Of a stretch of 64,000 nt of DNA, positions 13,113 to 25,225 are shown piece after piece (within the stretch, counting starts at the first letter, position 1; each line of letters begins with the position of its first letter). The notes below the pieces were generated by a model. The model was not told the DNA's origin, made no database searches, and saw nothing but the letters and a program-made list of their open reading frames with translations. Origin of the DNA: Aplidium turbinatum (taxonomy: Eukaryota > Chordata > Ascidiacea > Aplousobranchia > Polyclinidae); NCBI GenBank assembly GCA_918807975.1, contig OU964921.1:30592498-30656497 (forward strand), in the 5' to 3' direction. Position numbers and translations under genes: made by a program.

Positions 13113-13232
13113 AACACTCAACTTTATTTTAATTATGTTATATTTTTTGTATGTAAAAAAAGTATGCTAAACCCGCCAAGGTTACTCTGTTTTATTTCTC
13201 TATAGTTCAACAAAGCAAACTTTCTACCAAAG
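13113..13232 (+). mobile_element. Fragment of Penelope-like element 3' end
   Basis: About 115 bp (AATTATGTTATATTTT, GTATGCTAAACCCGC, TTTATTTCTCTAT, CAACAAAGCAAACT, CTACCAAAGCT) closely match 53655-53765, just downstream of the GIY-YIG frame. Only the terminal part is present, so it is a 5'-truncated copy or a separated end. Confidence 0.7.
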
Positions 13233-13357
13233 CTGTGTCTAAATAGATACAATATAATAGAAACAACTTTGGCGTCTCTAAAAATTGACATATTTTATTA
13301 ATATGCTTGTTTGTGGTTGATCAGATATTTATAGCAGTTTATTTTCCAGATGTGGAA

Positions 13358-15293
13358 ATGAATCCGTACTGTGTTTGTCAGAATAGTTCACACAAAATAA
13401 GGAGCAGCCTTGCTTGGATGTTTACCGTCGTAGCCGCTTTTTTATGTATCATTTGTCCGCTTTTATCCTTTTCCGCCGACGTGACATTTTTCATCATCTG
13501 CAGTGACCACTATGCTGAAACCAAAGAACTTTTACACTACGTTCAACGCGGAGGTGCACAGACAGCAATTGCTACATTTGCTGTTCCTAAAGAACAATTT
13601 ATAGCTAAAAAGCACTTAGTCGGAGAACAGCAACATCCTGCGCCGTATCGCTCTGCTCGAGAGGCGTCTAAGCTTTCAGATCAGCAGAGTTCTTTTAACT
13701 TTCAACCCGTTTTGAAAAAACAGCTTGTAAAGCGTAATATTCGTCATGAAGAAGTAAAAGCTGTGACATCACCAGTAATAATCAATGTAACAGCCATTAA
13801 TTCAGAGCAATATACGGTTTCATCAAACTTTTCTCTCAAAACCGCAACATCACAACCTGCGCCCAACGCATTCAATCCTTTATTGTATTCTGATCTAACC
13901 GATTGTAAAAGTAAGTATAGCTTACATAAATTAAGTAGGCTAATATTTCATTTCATATTTGTCTTGATTTAAGTAGACAGTAGCTGTTAATCACATGTAA
14001 CCAAAGTATATGCTAGTGTCTCCTACAATTTTTTTACGGAGAACAATTATGACGTGTAGCCAGTTAAAGGTATTTACAATCAAAATGAATAAACTGAGCA
14101 AGTAATAAAAGTAGCTATCAATTCTGCTGTTCAAGAAAAAAGAAAAGATGTATTTTTCTCTTGTGATTGATTAGTTTCAGACTTCTAAACACTAAACAGC
14201 GGAGAAAACAAGTGAACAAAATGCAGAACGTTCGATATAATTTAGCATGATTATGACCGAGTGGTAACATTGTCTGACATGGGCTATTAGGCTCGAAAGA
14301 GGATCAGTTTGATGCTCACAAAGAAACGTAGCTTTGTCTTGGCAAGCACTTTGTGGCTTGCTTTAAAGCGAGCATGATTGAAGAGTAGTTTCGTTTCTTT
14401 CCTGTTTATTTATGTACTTTCATCTGCAATTGCCATCCTACATTCAAATAGATATACCAAAAAGTCATGATAATCTTAAGTAAAACGTATGTAATAATTT
14501 TCTTCAAAAACGAGTTTACCACTTTTCTGAAACATCAGGGTTGTTATTAAAGTCTATTTGAGCTTTTCTTGGTACTAGCTCGTCATATGAAACACATACT
14601 GCTTATCCCAGGATGGTGACACTGATGTGGCTGCACCCTCCAGCTTTTTGCGCTTAGTTAAATTATAATTTTATTTTGTTTATGTTTTCTTTTTTTGCGC
14701 TTCTCAACTGTTAATAAAAGTAGATATGATAGCTGTGTAAAAATTAAAAATACTGATTTTAAAGACTACTTTAGCAATGCGTGTTTTAAACTTTTTAGGC
14801 TTGCATTCTGACAATTAAGTCTGACCCAAACAATATAACCAATAATTATTTACTATAAATAATATAAATAAATATATAAATAATTATTATTATTATAATT
14901 TACTACTTTTTGTGTTTGATTTAACGGTGCTATGCAGCTTTGCGGTAAAAAAGAGTTTTGAATATGAAATTTGAGGCTTGGTGGCTGGTGTGAAGTGTAT
15001 TAATCCAGTTACTAGTTTTAAATCAGGTTAGAACTAATACTCTTTTAAGAAATATTTTTTGTACTATAGTTCCAGTGTACAAAAGAAAACCAGTATGCAA
15101 TAATGCTTCTGTGATATTGGAATACATGTCGACCACGGAGGCTTCTCTTCAATTGGAGGCCCACAGACACGTAACTTCAGATGTGTTTGAGCCTGTGTTT
15201 ATCATCGGATCTTTTCCTTCTTTAGTGTTGTGTATATTTACAAGGTATATGGTTACAGTTTCTAAGAATCAATTGTCTAACAGGACGCAGTAG
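13358..15293 (+). CDS. Unknown membrane protein (two coding exons)
   Basis: Exon 13350-13910 opens after TTTTCCAG. The ATG at 13358 (G at -3) starts MNPYCVCQNSSHK, followed by a hydrophobic stretch at residues 17-38 (SLAWMFTVVAAFLCIICPLL). The donor AAA|GTAAGT at 13911 and acceptor ACTATAG before 15070 are in phase (AAA then ATT). Exon 2 runs to TAG at 15291-15293, for 258 residues in total. There are several N-glycosylation sequons (NVT, NFS, NAS) and a second hydrophobic run, VFIIGSFPSLVLCIF, close to the C-terminus. A lumenal or extracellular middle with two membrane anchors is inferred. An upstream 5'UTR exon is likely because an acceptor precedes the ATG. Family not recognised. Confidence 0.6.
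14258..14385 (+). mobile_element. Degraded tRNA-like SINE
   Basis: GACCGAGTGGTAACATTGTC followed by GAGGATCAGTTTGATGCTC has the spacing of tRNA A and B boxes, then GTAGCTTTGTCTTGGCAAGC resembles the GTGTCTTTGGTAAGACAC body of the 39.9-kb SINE. It lies in the intron of the gene above. Identification is tentative. Confidence 0.45.
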
Positions 15294-15491
15294 TATTTTT
15301 TTAAAATAATTGTTTATTGATCATTTACTTCACATAGTTTCAATGAAATAGAGAAATGCTTCATTTTGTTGTTGAAAAACAAGTAAGCTACAATCAGAAC
15401 AGCGTGTGTCAATCTGGTTTACTAAAGCATTGTCATTAAACCCACTAATATTTTACTGTCGATCATCTGTTTTTGGTAAAAAGCCTATTTA

Positions 15492-15880
15492 TTATGAAAA
15501 GGATCGAACCATGGCGACCTTAACCTGTGCGTATGACAACAATTCTAGTCCGAGACAGTCGCTCTTGCTTTGCGTAAGAGAACTATTGTCGTTTTCGTAA
15601 TCGCAGCTATTCTTGGCACTTTTAATTGCGTTTTCTTCTTTTCGCTGTGTATGAACGGCGCTGTAAAGAAACTGAAGATCATTGTTTTCAATGACAATTG
15701 CAGTCTGACAGAAATAATAAAGTGATAACGCGAAAATATCAAAAAACAATAGTCCAATATTGACTTCTCCGAATGGTCCAACCGACAAAATGAAGCAAAA
15801 CGTACAAAAGAAAATTAAAACAAAACCTTGTTGCGCCGTGGGCTGGGGACTCTCCAATACTCTACAAAGTATTAAAGCGA
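15492..15880 (-). CDS. Unknown two-helix membrane exon (minus strand)
   Basis: On the minus strand an open frame of about 120 codons ends at 15492 (TAA), with AATAAA overlapping just beyond the stop. It begins after a good acceptor (Y-rich tract, TTTGTAG) near 15868 and has no in-frame ATG at its head, so it is probably the terminal exon of a gene whose other exons were not found. It encodes two hydrophobic segments (GFVLIFFCTFCFILSV and NIGLLFFDIFALSLYYFC) and a polar tail (THTQRKEENA-like, SSLTQSKSDC). An alternative donor CAG|GTTAAG lies at 15524. No family recognised; a chance frame is possible. Confidence 0.4.
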
Positions 15881-16084
15881 TGAAAAATGCTATGAGTTGC
15901 TAAATTAAATGCGCACAGTAACTCGAGTTGCAAAAATTTATAACGCACTTAATGGATTAATGCATAGGTCGTTATAGATGAAACTCAGGCCCGAGCGGAG
16001 AGTTTCTTATCAACAACTTAACTTAGTTTTTATATAGGCTGCATCAACTAACCAAACAAGAGCCTTTTTTGCAGGTTAGTGGTA

Positions 16085-19000
16085 ATGATTTCGAAACATG
16101 ATCATTTTCTTTCGGCTTATGTAATCAATATGGCTTCCATGCCACTGCAATTGGTAACTGGAGCTTTAGCAGTCCATTCTGCATCATACCACGTTGGACA
16201 GAATGGATTCGAGTAAGTTTTTTTGTCGTAGGCTAATTATCGCATAAAGTGTTTTATCAGTTGATAACTATCTTACACATTTTGATGGGTTATGTCTTTT
16301 TCCTTACGGTACTTTTTTGCTGTTTATCTGGCTACCGTAATCAGCTGAATATATAAGTGTTCTGGCAAAGCACATTAATAATGAAACAAATGTGTTTTTA
16401 AAACCAATTGGAGTTTTGCAGTTATACAAACTTGATATTATAAAGCGTCTTTAAAAAAGTTATAGTCTTGTGTAATTGATTTATTTCAGTTTAAAAATTC
16501 AATATAGGCCTACACTCAAGTACAGTAGGCTAAACATGTTCTGTCGGTTTATGTTTGCAGATGTTGGAAATGTGCATTGATTGGAAACTGTTCATCTATT
16601 GGACCTCTTGAGTGGTTGGAAGATGGAGTCAGTGTTAGTCTCATTGTTGCAACTGTCGCCAAGCTCATAGATGGGGCAGCTGGAGGCTGTGTTCTATTTG
16701 TGGTAAATCAATGCAAAGTAATATCAAATGGAACGTTTTGAAAACTGTTTGCAATGGCATGTGGTGTACGGTACTGTAAATTTAAAAATTAAAAGAATTT
16801 ATTTTGCTATTAAAATGAAATGAGATTTTATGATATAAAATTGGAAAGGTAATTCGAAACAAAACCATGTTTTTTCCTGATTTACCGAAATAAAACAAAC
16901 TATTTCAATTTATTAAGATTTTGTGATTTGTTCTTCAATTTATTGTAATGCTTTTATCAACTTTCCTTTAAAGAGGATTTTTCTGGGAAATTAGATTAAA
17001 CTTAACCTTTAAATATTTTGCTCTATCAAAAAATGACAAAAACCTACTCAGACAACCAGTTTATCTGATGATCCACAGGAGATTAGTTGGCAATGCCATT
17101 TATGTGATGCGTCACTTTGAAACGAATTTGAAACTTCATTTTTAATCTGATACTAAAAATCCGTGCTAAGAAGCCCACAAAGCAGTCAACATTTAATAAA
17201 CTATTGCAACGAAACGAAATAGAGATTACGTTTAATATGCTTCAGTCATATGATCGGTTGTTGTAAAACATAAAAAAACTTTTTAAAATTACATATCTTT
17301 GCCACAAAAGACTTACAGGGTTATGGCTAGGCTGCAGAGTAGGGTGGCTCATTTTTGAACTTTTTTTTTAATTCTCTCGGGGTAGTGGGGAAATGGTGCC
17401 AATGAGTGAGAAAAAACTCATGACAAAATTTAAGATTCGCAACACATTGTCTTCAGCCTCCTCATGGGGATCAAAAATCGAAAAATGGGGTCAAAAACGC
17501 AATTTTTCCAAAAATATTTTAGTATTTTAGTTTGGGTAGATACAATGTTGTTTAGATATATCTAATTAACCTAAGAAAAAAAAATTTGAAGTCATTTGAA
17601 TTATTGCTTCAGCTTCCTCACAGCTTCTGAAAATTTCCATTATGCTGAAAATTTCGCATTTTTGTGGGTGGTTACATAATATATAATTACGTTAGACATT
17701 TTGCCAACTATAAAACGTCATTGCATTTCTCTTTGTAGACCTGCCCTGAGCTGTTGCGTCACTTTTTAATGAAATTGCGTTAATTTGGTAGGAAAAAGTG
17801 ATCTGTTTTATTTGAATTTACGTCACTGGCGAAGTTTTTGGTTATGTAACCACAAACAAAAATGCAAAATTTTCAGCAAAATGGAAATTTTCAGAAGCTG
17901 TGAGGAAGCTGAAGGAATAATTCAAATGACTCCAAATTTTTTTCTTCGGTTAATCAGATATATCTAAACATATTGTATCTACCCAAACTAAAAATATTTT
18001 TGGAAAAATTACGTCTTTGATCCCATTTTTCGATTTTTGAGCCCCATCATTAGGCTGAAGACAATTTGTTACGAATCTCAAATTTTGTCATGAGTTTTTT
18101 CTCACTTATTGGCACCATTTCCCCATTACCCCGAGAGAATTAAAAAAAAGTTCAAAAACGAGCCACCCTACTGCAGAGTTGGTTCAGTTTAGAACTTTAG
18201 ATGAAAACACATATTTTAACTTCTGCATGCAACAGCTAAAATATTTTAAATGTAATTTAGGTTTTGTTTCGAACGATATGGACAAGGAAAGGTCACGTGT
18301 CTTGTTGGTGGTACGTCAGTCGGGCGATAATATCGTCGTTGTCGTTCATATTTTGCATTACTGTTTCAAGTACAATGGTTTTAACACCGAGTGTTGGAGT
18401 TTTCAGGTAATAAACATTTGTAGTTTAAATTGTTTAGACAATTTCAAAAAGTTAGTTTAATCGTCGAGTTTTTGTTGCTCAATGCTATCAATGAACAAGT
18501 GGTGAAGGCGCCTCCGCAAACCTAAAAAAGACGTCGACCCTGCGCTGAATAAAAGTCAGTGACTGTTTCTTGGCAAAACACAAAACATTCAATGATATGC
18601 TAGAAGGCAGACACAAGAGCGAGCGTCCTTGATTTAAAATTCACACCATATGAAATCTTTATAAAACAGCAAAAACGTGGTGGGGATGCAATATTGGACA
18701 ATGTGTCCGTATAGGCCCAGGTAGACGACTGCTAAAGGATTATAACAATTCTTAGTTGCACTAAGCCTAGTAAAAGTTTTTAATTTTTGACTTGCCTACA
18801 TAGATAAGCCTAGTTTTGGCCTACAAGATACAATGAAAACATAAGAAAACATTTTAAACACTGCAAAACCTCTAATGTAAAAGAATCAAAATGCTGTTAA
18901 AGTTGATTAATTAATTATTTGACTTGAAATAATACTCAAAATGCTTTTTTTTAATAAAAACAATTGTAGGGGACTTCAGCCTCTGCAGTTCTTATATGAA

Positions 19001-19397
19001 CAAGCCGCTACTTAACAGAAAATGAATAAAAAAGATAGTTAACTTATGTCTCAGTGTTTACACGAAAGATAATATCAACAATTTATTTGATATATAAATA
19101 TTTTAACTAGCCTACTTTTTTAGTCGTTATGATCAATTTAGCGGTTGGAATTAAAGATAAAAAAAGCAAAGAACAATTAAAACACAACTTTTGCGTTTTT
19201 ATTGTAGGTTGGAGATGATGAACAAAACTGCATACTTTTATGGGAAAGAAACTGTTTGCTATATATCCATGGCATTGCTAGGCATGGGCCTAACAGCATG
19301 GGGTGTATCATTTTTAAGCCTATTTATTTACTTTATGTACAGAACTTACGTCTATTGTAGAATTAAAGAGCACCTTTCTGATGCTGTATCAATATAG
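16085..19397 (+). CDS. Four-helix membrane protein, possibly PMP22/claudin-like
   Basis: Four exons fit in phase: 16085-16212 (ATG at 16085, G at -3), 16561-16702, 18261-18406 and 19208-19397 (TAG), giving 201 residues. Each border has GT-AG (GA|GTAAGT, GTG|GTAAAT, CAG|GTAATA; acceptors TTTGCAG, TAATTTAG, ATTGTAG). Helices: AYVINMASMPLQLVTGALAV, SVSLIVATVAKLIDGAAGG, a third around SRAIISSLSFIFCITV, and a fourth around YISMALLGMGLTAWGVSFL. The first loop has a Trp/Cys cluster (GFECWKCALIGNC) reminiscent of, but not matching, the W-GLW-C-C signature of claudin/PMP22 proteins; the second has a sequon (NKT). Size and four-helix layout fit that group; plasma-membrane location is inferred. Exon C read in another frame is also open, but only this frame keeps phase with both neighbours. 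Confidence 0.7.
17340..18170. mobile_element. 831-bp foldback element, TAGGGTGG termini
   Basis: The ends TAGGGTGGCTCATTTTTGAA and GTTCAAAAACGAGCCACCCT are inverted, and the pairing continues for roughly 340 bp per arm around a central loop. Flanking CTGCAGAG at 17332-17339 and 18171-18178 is an exact 8-bp target duplication. It is non-coding. Ends and duplication length fit the hAT superfamily. It lies wholly within intron 2 of the four-helix gene, which must splice across a potential 340-bp RNA hairpin. Confidence 0.9.
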
Positions 19398-22223
19398 TTA
19401 AAAGCCGCTTTATGGTGTAATAGGAGTTCTATTAAAGAGCAATTGTACATTGCTTTATAATATTGAGTTGTTGTAAAATATAAATGATAAAAACAAAATA
19501 ATTGGGTAACTATGATAATGCTTTGTTGAACAAATGGAACTATGGTAAAGTTTCAATTTCAATTTAAAATGGTAAAAGTTTCAATTTAGCCGACAATGTT
19601 ATGAGCAAAAGGGGTAATAAGCATAAAAAGCTTTCTATACTTTTTGGAGAATGACAAATTATTGATAAATTTATTACTGCAAAACGTCACTGAACAGTTG
19701 AATCTTAAAATATTTTGCTTGCAATAATGCGATTATCTACAATTCTAGAGTAATACTAAATTAAACGTAAATACCCCATTCTTGATGCATTGTTGATTGA
19801 GATGAAAAATGACATTTGCATAGGTTTTGATGAAAAGCTGTTTTCTAAAACCAAAATACGTCGTTCTGAATATTGCATATTACTGTATTGCTAAAAGAAA
19901 ATTTAAATAAAGATATCAAAACTACAATCATATTATGGTAATATCCATGTGTTAAATGTATTCTTAAATTTGTGATGTTATGTATTTCATGAAACGAAGT
20001 ATCCCGCTGTTCCTTTCCGTGTAATAAATTCAATCCATTTAGTTGCATTGTCCGTTTCCGAAACGTAGAAGCTTACTTTCACAGGTTTGGTTAAGAACAT
20101 GATCACTTTAGTCAAAAAATGTTTTCCTTCTACCAGTGGTTCCCAACCGGGGATGAATTTCATGGTTTCAAGAGAAGAGTTTTAACTGTTAAGTCATTGA
20201 ACTTTGACACGACTGTTTAAATTATTTCCACAACTTGATATCGTTTCAACGTCTGCAGACGTTGAATCAATGTAAAAACGACGGATTTTGCTGTCTGGAA
20301 AATCTTTGTAGGCTATTAAGCTTTACGCTCTTGGGACATCCATGTTCTACGTGATGCAAAGTTTGACTAGAACAATTAATGACGATAAGGTAGGCCTAGC
20401 AATATAATACTTTGCAGAAGTAGGCTACTTATACAGCTATGTATTTCTCGAAACTGATTGATATCAGGCTTGATACTAGCCATGAACAACTTTACTGCCT
20501 CGACAAAAGAGGTGAAGCAAATTCTGATCAGTTCCCAGCCAAACAAACTAGTCATTTTATTACATCAAATTAAGGTCTTTGGAAATTGAATCAACGTAAA
20601 AGACGACTGATATGGTGACTGGTTGGTGACAGATTGTAGGAAGATGAAATCAAACCTAGGTAGTGTGTTGCAACCGTACTGACCGTGCGCGGTGAGTTAG
20701 ATCAGTGATTCTTGAACAGATTCTTGATCAACTGGAGAAAAGTTGTATTCAGATAGCTGATCTCTTTTGGAGACCTGTAAACAGCAAAGATCCATTGGTT
20801 AGTTTTATTGTATTCGCGTAAAAATACTGCACAAGCTCCCTTGCCGGCGAAAGCTTTTATAATAAATTTACTGGTTATCAAACTTGACTGCTTTATTTAT
20901 AAATCTTCATTCTAACAAGTTCTCAAAAATCGCTTGATCTTACAACTAATTAACAATATGAACTGCGAGGCAATGCGGTTGTAGCCTACTACTAGCCTAT
21001 GTCCGTTTCGCCTCACGGTCGAGGCAAAACAGACACTTAAAATATAATAGGATACTTTTTGTAAATAAAAAACAAAAAAAGTAAAACACATTAGGTTTTA
21101 TATTCTGGGTAGGTTTTGTTACGTGACATATCAACTCAAAAAACGAAACAGGTTTATGATATCTGATTTGCTTGCTCAAATAGACTTTTAAAACTTTTAA
21201 AATTTCAAATAACTATAAAAATTTTAAGTTAGCATGTTCGTTTTGCCTCCCGGTGAATGACAAGAGTATAGGCCCTGAGTAACTGGGCTACGACAAAAAC
21301 CTCAACGAAAATCCTGCTTACAAGATTACAGGCTACGTGGAAATTTATAAAAAAAAAATAACAAGTTTACTTTACTTTTGAACTTAAATATTTTACAATA
21401 TAATGTCGGCTGAACCGGTGGTAGTTACGGCAGTGCAAATGGGTATCTTGATTTCCATCGACAGGTGCTTCGCTTGCGGAGCAGAAATGTTGAAATGAAG
21501 AAGATGGTTGGACTCCAATGCCCGTTGACAAAGAAACATAGATAATTTCTTTGAAAAAAACAACAAACAAACAGATTATTTTCTGTTTAATATTGCTGCT
21601 GTAGTTCTTTATATCTAACGGTTCAGTTATGATGGCTCATGCAGGGTGTTTGTATCATTTTATTGGCAATAGATTGAAGAAGTAGACCTGTTCGAAAAAC
21701 AGAGTAGGCTATACAGAACAAAATGAAAAAAGAAGACATGTAATGTGCTTAGTCCATTTTATGGCACTTGAAAAATTTCTGATTTGAAGTAGTCATGGCA
21801 TTTATTTGACATGAAAGTTGTGACATTGTATTCTGGACACGCAAGTTTACAACATCTGGAACAAAACTTTGCAGTTTTCTTGTTCTTTTTGGGTGGGTGT
21901 AAGTAGCATCGTTTCCTTTTTTGCAACGTGTTTGCTGTTTGCTTGAGTGAACTTCGAAAACATATGCAACGTCTCATCATGGCCTAGTTTCTTTCGTGAC
22001 CATGGAGTTGCGAAATTTTCTGTCTTGTCGTCATGTGGGGCAAGATTAGGCTATTAGAAAAATCCATTGTTAGGTAAGTTCGTCTTGTTGAACATTGGCT
22101 ACTCTGATTGCTAGGATACATTTGCTTGCAATATCCATCAAGTTGAAAAATAATATTGAGCGACCATCGACGGATTTGTTTTGTATAAGTGTAGGTATGT
22201 TTAAACCATTTGATCAACTAGGA
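19398..22223. other. Intergenic region, no gene recognised
   Basis: AT-rich DNA with no supported exon. A hAT-type left terminus, CAGTGGTTCCCAACCGGGG, occurs at 20136-20154 without a partner end. Short related words (GAATCAATGTAAAAACGACG near 20265 and GAATCAACGTAAAAGACGAC near 20588) suggest a decayed duplication. Confidence 0.5.
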
Positions 22224-23431
22224 CAATGGTTTTTAACCTTTCAAAACTGCGGACCGGTAAAAATATAAAAATCTTTTTGCAAATCGGTAACCAGAGTATT
22301 GAAAGCACAATCATTTTTGGAAAGGTGCGATAGGAAAGTATAAAAAAAAAAACTTGCGCGAAACTATGCTCAAATATTCAGTGAAGCCTTGGCAAATATT
22401 TTAGTGTGCGCTGGGACCAAACTTAGACTATTTTAAAGTTGCTTGTATAAAATACTTTTGAGATTGAAGCTGAAGAAAATGCTGGTTTGTACGCAATGGC
22501 GGATCCAGAAAAAAATTGGAGAGAGCACAGAATTTAAATAATTCTTACCAAAATAAACAATGCAAATTTCGAGATCCAAAAGAAGATATAAAATTTTAGC
22601 TTATTTTGGTCTATTTTTCTGTAGGCTGATTTGTGTTTCAATAGGCTATTCTATCTTTTCACCTAAGACTCACAGTTTGTATTAAACTTAATTGATCCAA
22701 TTAAATCTTAGATTTCTGTAAAAACTAGAGCCAAAATCTTTAGTTTAAAATTGAAATTAAGTTTTAAATCAACGTTTTTCACGACCACATGATTTTAATA
22801 GCGCATGACAAGGTTTGCCTATAGTCTTAAATGATCTTTCAAAGAAGTTCTGAATATTTGTCCCCGATGTTCCCACGTTACCACATAGTAAGTAGATATA
22901 GTTTATTTCACACTTCTATAAACACTAGAGTAGGTTAATTAAATTGTTGATCACTTGTTTATGCAATATGTTTTCTTTGGGAATTTTGTATTATTTTTTC
23001 AGTTTTTGAGAGGCACAAAGGTGCGTACTTTTATCTAGGCTGCTATTGAAAACACGAAATTTCTATGCCGCTAGTCAAGGTCAATAAAATGCGATTGGGT
23101 GAGTAAAGTGTGCGAAAATATTTTGTAAAAACGGAGAAAAATGCCATGTTTTTCCCCAATTTTGCATGGAACACATGAGCATTGAGCAAGTGCCCCCTTG
23201 GGATCCGTTACTGTTTGTACGATGAGTTTAAACAACACCTCTGCTAGATATAACATTGAAATAAGCCTAACCTCACAGAAGAACATTACAAGTGGAAGAA
23301 TATTATGCCTACACAAGGAAAATGCCGAAAAATCGAAACAAAAGTGATTCATTGAGCAAACTGAACAAACGAAGACAACTTTTTTGCGGACCGACACAAA
23401 AGTTGCCTCAGACCGGCAGTTAAGAACCATT
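22224..23431. mobile_element. Probable decayed hAT-like element
   Basis: The left end CAATGGTTTTTAACCTTTC with GCGGACCGG, and the right end GCGGACCGA ... GACCGGCAGTTAAGAACCATT, are inverted and match the CAGTGGTTCTCAACC style of hAT termini. About 1.2 kb. No clear 8-bp flank match, so it is old or misbounded. A second terminus-like word, CAATGGCGGATCCAG, sits inside at 22495. Confidence 0.45.
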
Positions 23432-23439
23432 TCCAAACC

Positions 23440-25225
23440 ACGTTATTTAGTTCATAGATTGAAGTATGAGAAGTCGATATGCCGAACAGAAACCCCGAGC
23501 TCTGCAGTGGATCAAACTCACAAGACACGAGGCACAACGTCGCTTAGTTCAGTTCAGTTCAATTGTTTTTATTTCTGACCATCAAAGCAAGAACAATACA
23601 CGTCTACATAGCAAAGGTCGAGAAAAAGGTAGAAGCGACAAAACGCGAACGTTAAAACGTGTTTGTGACCAAAGTAAGTTATTAAGTTGAAAAAAAATTG
23701 TCACCGTCGCAACACCTTCAGAAAAAATTTAGGACAAAAAAGAAATTAAAGAAAAAAATGATACAAACAAAAACTTTAAAAACAGGAAATACTGTATTTC
23801 AATTCAATCTGCTGTTTTTTTTTTGGAAAGATTAATTCCATGTTTTGAAGTTAGATTACAATCCTGGACAATTATATTAGCCTTATTTGAAAAAGCGCAT
23901 TTTTTATTTATTCTTTTAACAAAGTTTTCACCAACTTGTACAAATATTATTTAATAAAGTTTTTTTACAAATAAAGTTTACACCAACTTATAGTTGTTAA
24001 ATGCTCATGTAATGATAAAACAAAGTGTTTTAATATGTTGTTAGAGCACCTCTAGTCAGTTTTAGAGCAGCAACTTTTTTTGGCATAATTTTTATCAATG
24101 TTCCACATAAATCCTTAATTTTTTTTTCAGAATGAACCCAGACATGTATCAAACGTTTTATGAGCTGGATTTAGTTGCTTTTAGAAACATTATAAATTGC
24201 ATTCTTCAAAGTATTGCGCGTGACTTCTTGAACAAAGAAGCTTCAATATCAAGCGGCACTGGTTCGACTCTGAGGGTGTGCGCATGAACAAAGCATTATA
24301 AGGACTGCTCTCCATTCAGCAGCACCTAATGGATGGAATAATTCCCCGGCAAAAACACTTCAACACGAAAACTTTCACTTTGCCAATCTCGGTGACCGCG
24401 TCTGCGTCAGTGGTTCAAAGCCTCTACAAGTATGCAAAACTGCCAGGATCAAGCTCTCAAAGAAGCTTTCCCAGTCCGAGGATAAAGATTTAATCAGCCA
24501 ATTACAGTATCCCGTAAAATTTCATTAGACACGTATCCTGTGAATTACCAAGCCTAGGAAGGAACTCTATATGGTTTCCTCACCCAGTAAATCTGTTTTG
24601 CAGTGTGGCATTGAGTTAAATCTTGCTGAAATATGCATGGCTTAAATTTGTACCACTCTCTGATTTGTACTTTCAATATTTCTGTGTACTTTACTAGTTT
24701 TCTTCTATAGATAATAAACAATCTGCTAGGACCATGTATGAAAATAGTACCAATCACCAAACGTAAATCACATAACCTACAATCTTTCTTCAACATACAA
24801 TTTTATTCAAAAGTTGTAACGTAGGCTTATTGTTCTGTCAGTGTCAAAAATATTTTCGCAACAAATGAAATTTTTTTTGTTTTGATCAAATAAATTTATT
24901 TCAAACACATTACGAAAAGATTGAGTTTGATGCATAATAGCAATAATTGCGAATCAAATTATTGTTTATTTACGTTAAATGGTTTTCAAAGATATTGCTA
25001 TGTAAGTTCACAATTACTAAAAGCGTTACTTATAATAAGCTATAATGTATCATTCTTACAATTCAATAATTAGTTTTAAAATATGCAAGAGCAACATTCA
25101 ACGTTGTTACTTCTTATGACATTTGATTACAATTATTTCATAAACATTGATTATCATATTTCACGTAACAATCGGTAACGTGTTCTATTTTTTTTTTAAA
25201 TTAAGATGAGCAGTAGCCTAATTGT
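23440..25225. other. Region without recognised gene, downstream of collectin
   Basis: No coding exon is supported. The stretch around 24290-24400 (CACCTAATGGATGGAATAAT) resembles 1765-1830 (GTGCCTAGTGGATGGAATAA), indicating another dispersed repeat of unknown type. Confidence 0.45.

Larger units (their letters stand above)
9750..13349. other. Intergenic region, no gene recognised
   Basis: No exon chain was found. The 77-residue and smaller open frames here have no recognisable domain and no matched splice sites. It contains a probable hAT remnant (10.6-10.8 kb), a small palindrome (12.3-12.4 kb) and a fragment of the Penelope-like 3' end (13.1-13.2 kb). Confidence 0.6.

Noticed and set aside
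18262-18404. Alternative frame of exon C (MDKERSRVLLVV, NGFNTECW)
   Set aside because: It does not keep phase with the flanking exons, whereas the hydrophobic frame joins both.
20136-20154. CAGTGGTTCCCAACCGGGG as the end of a hAT element
   Set aside because: No matching right end or 8-bp duplication was found, so no element is called.
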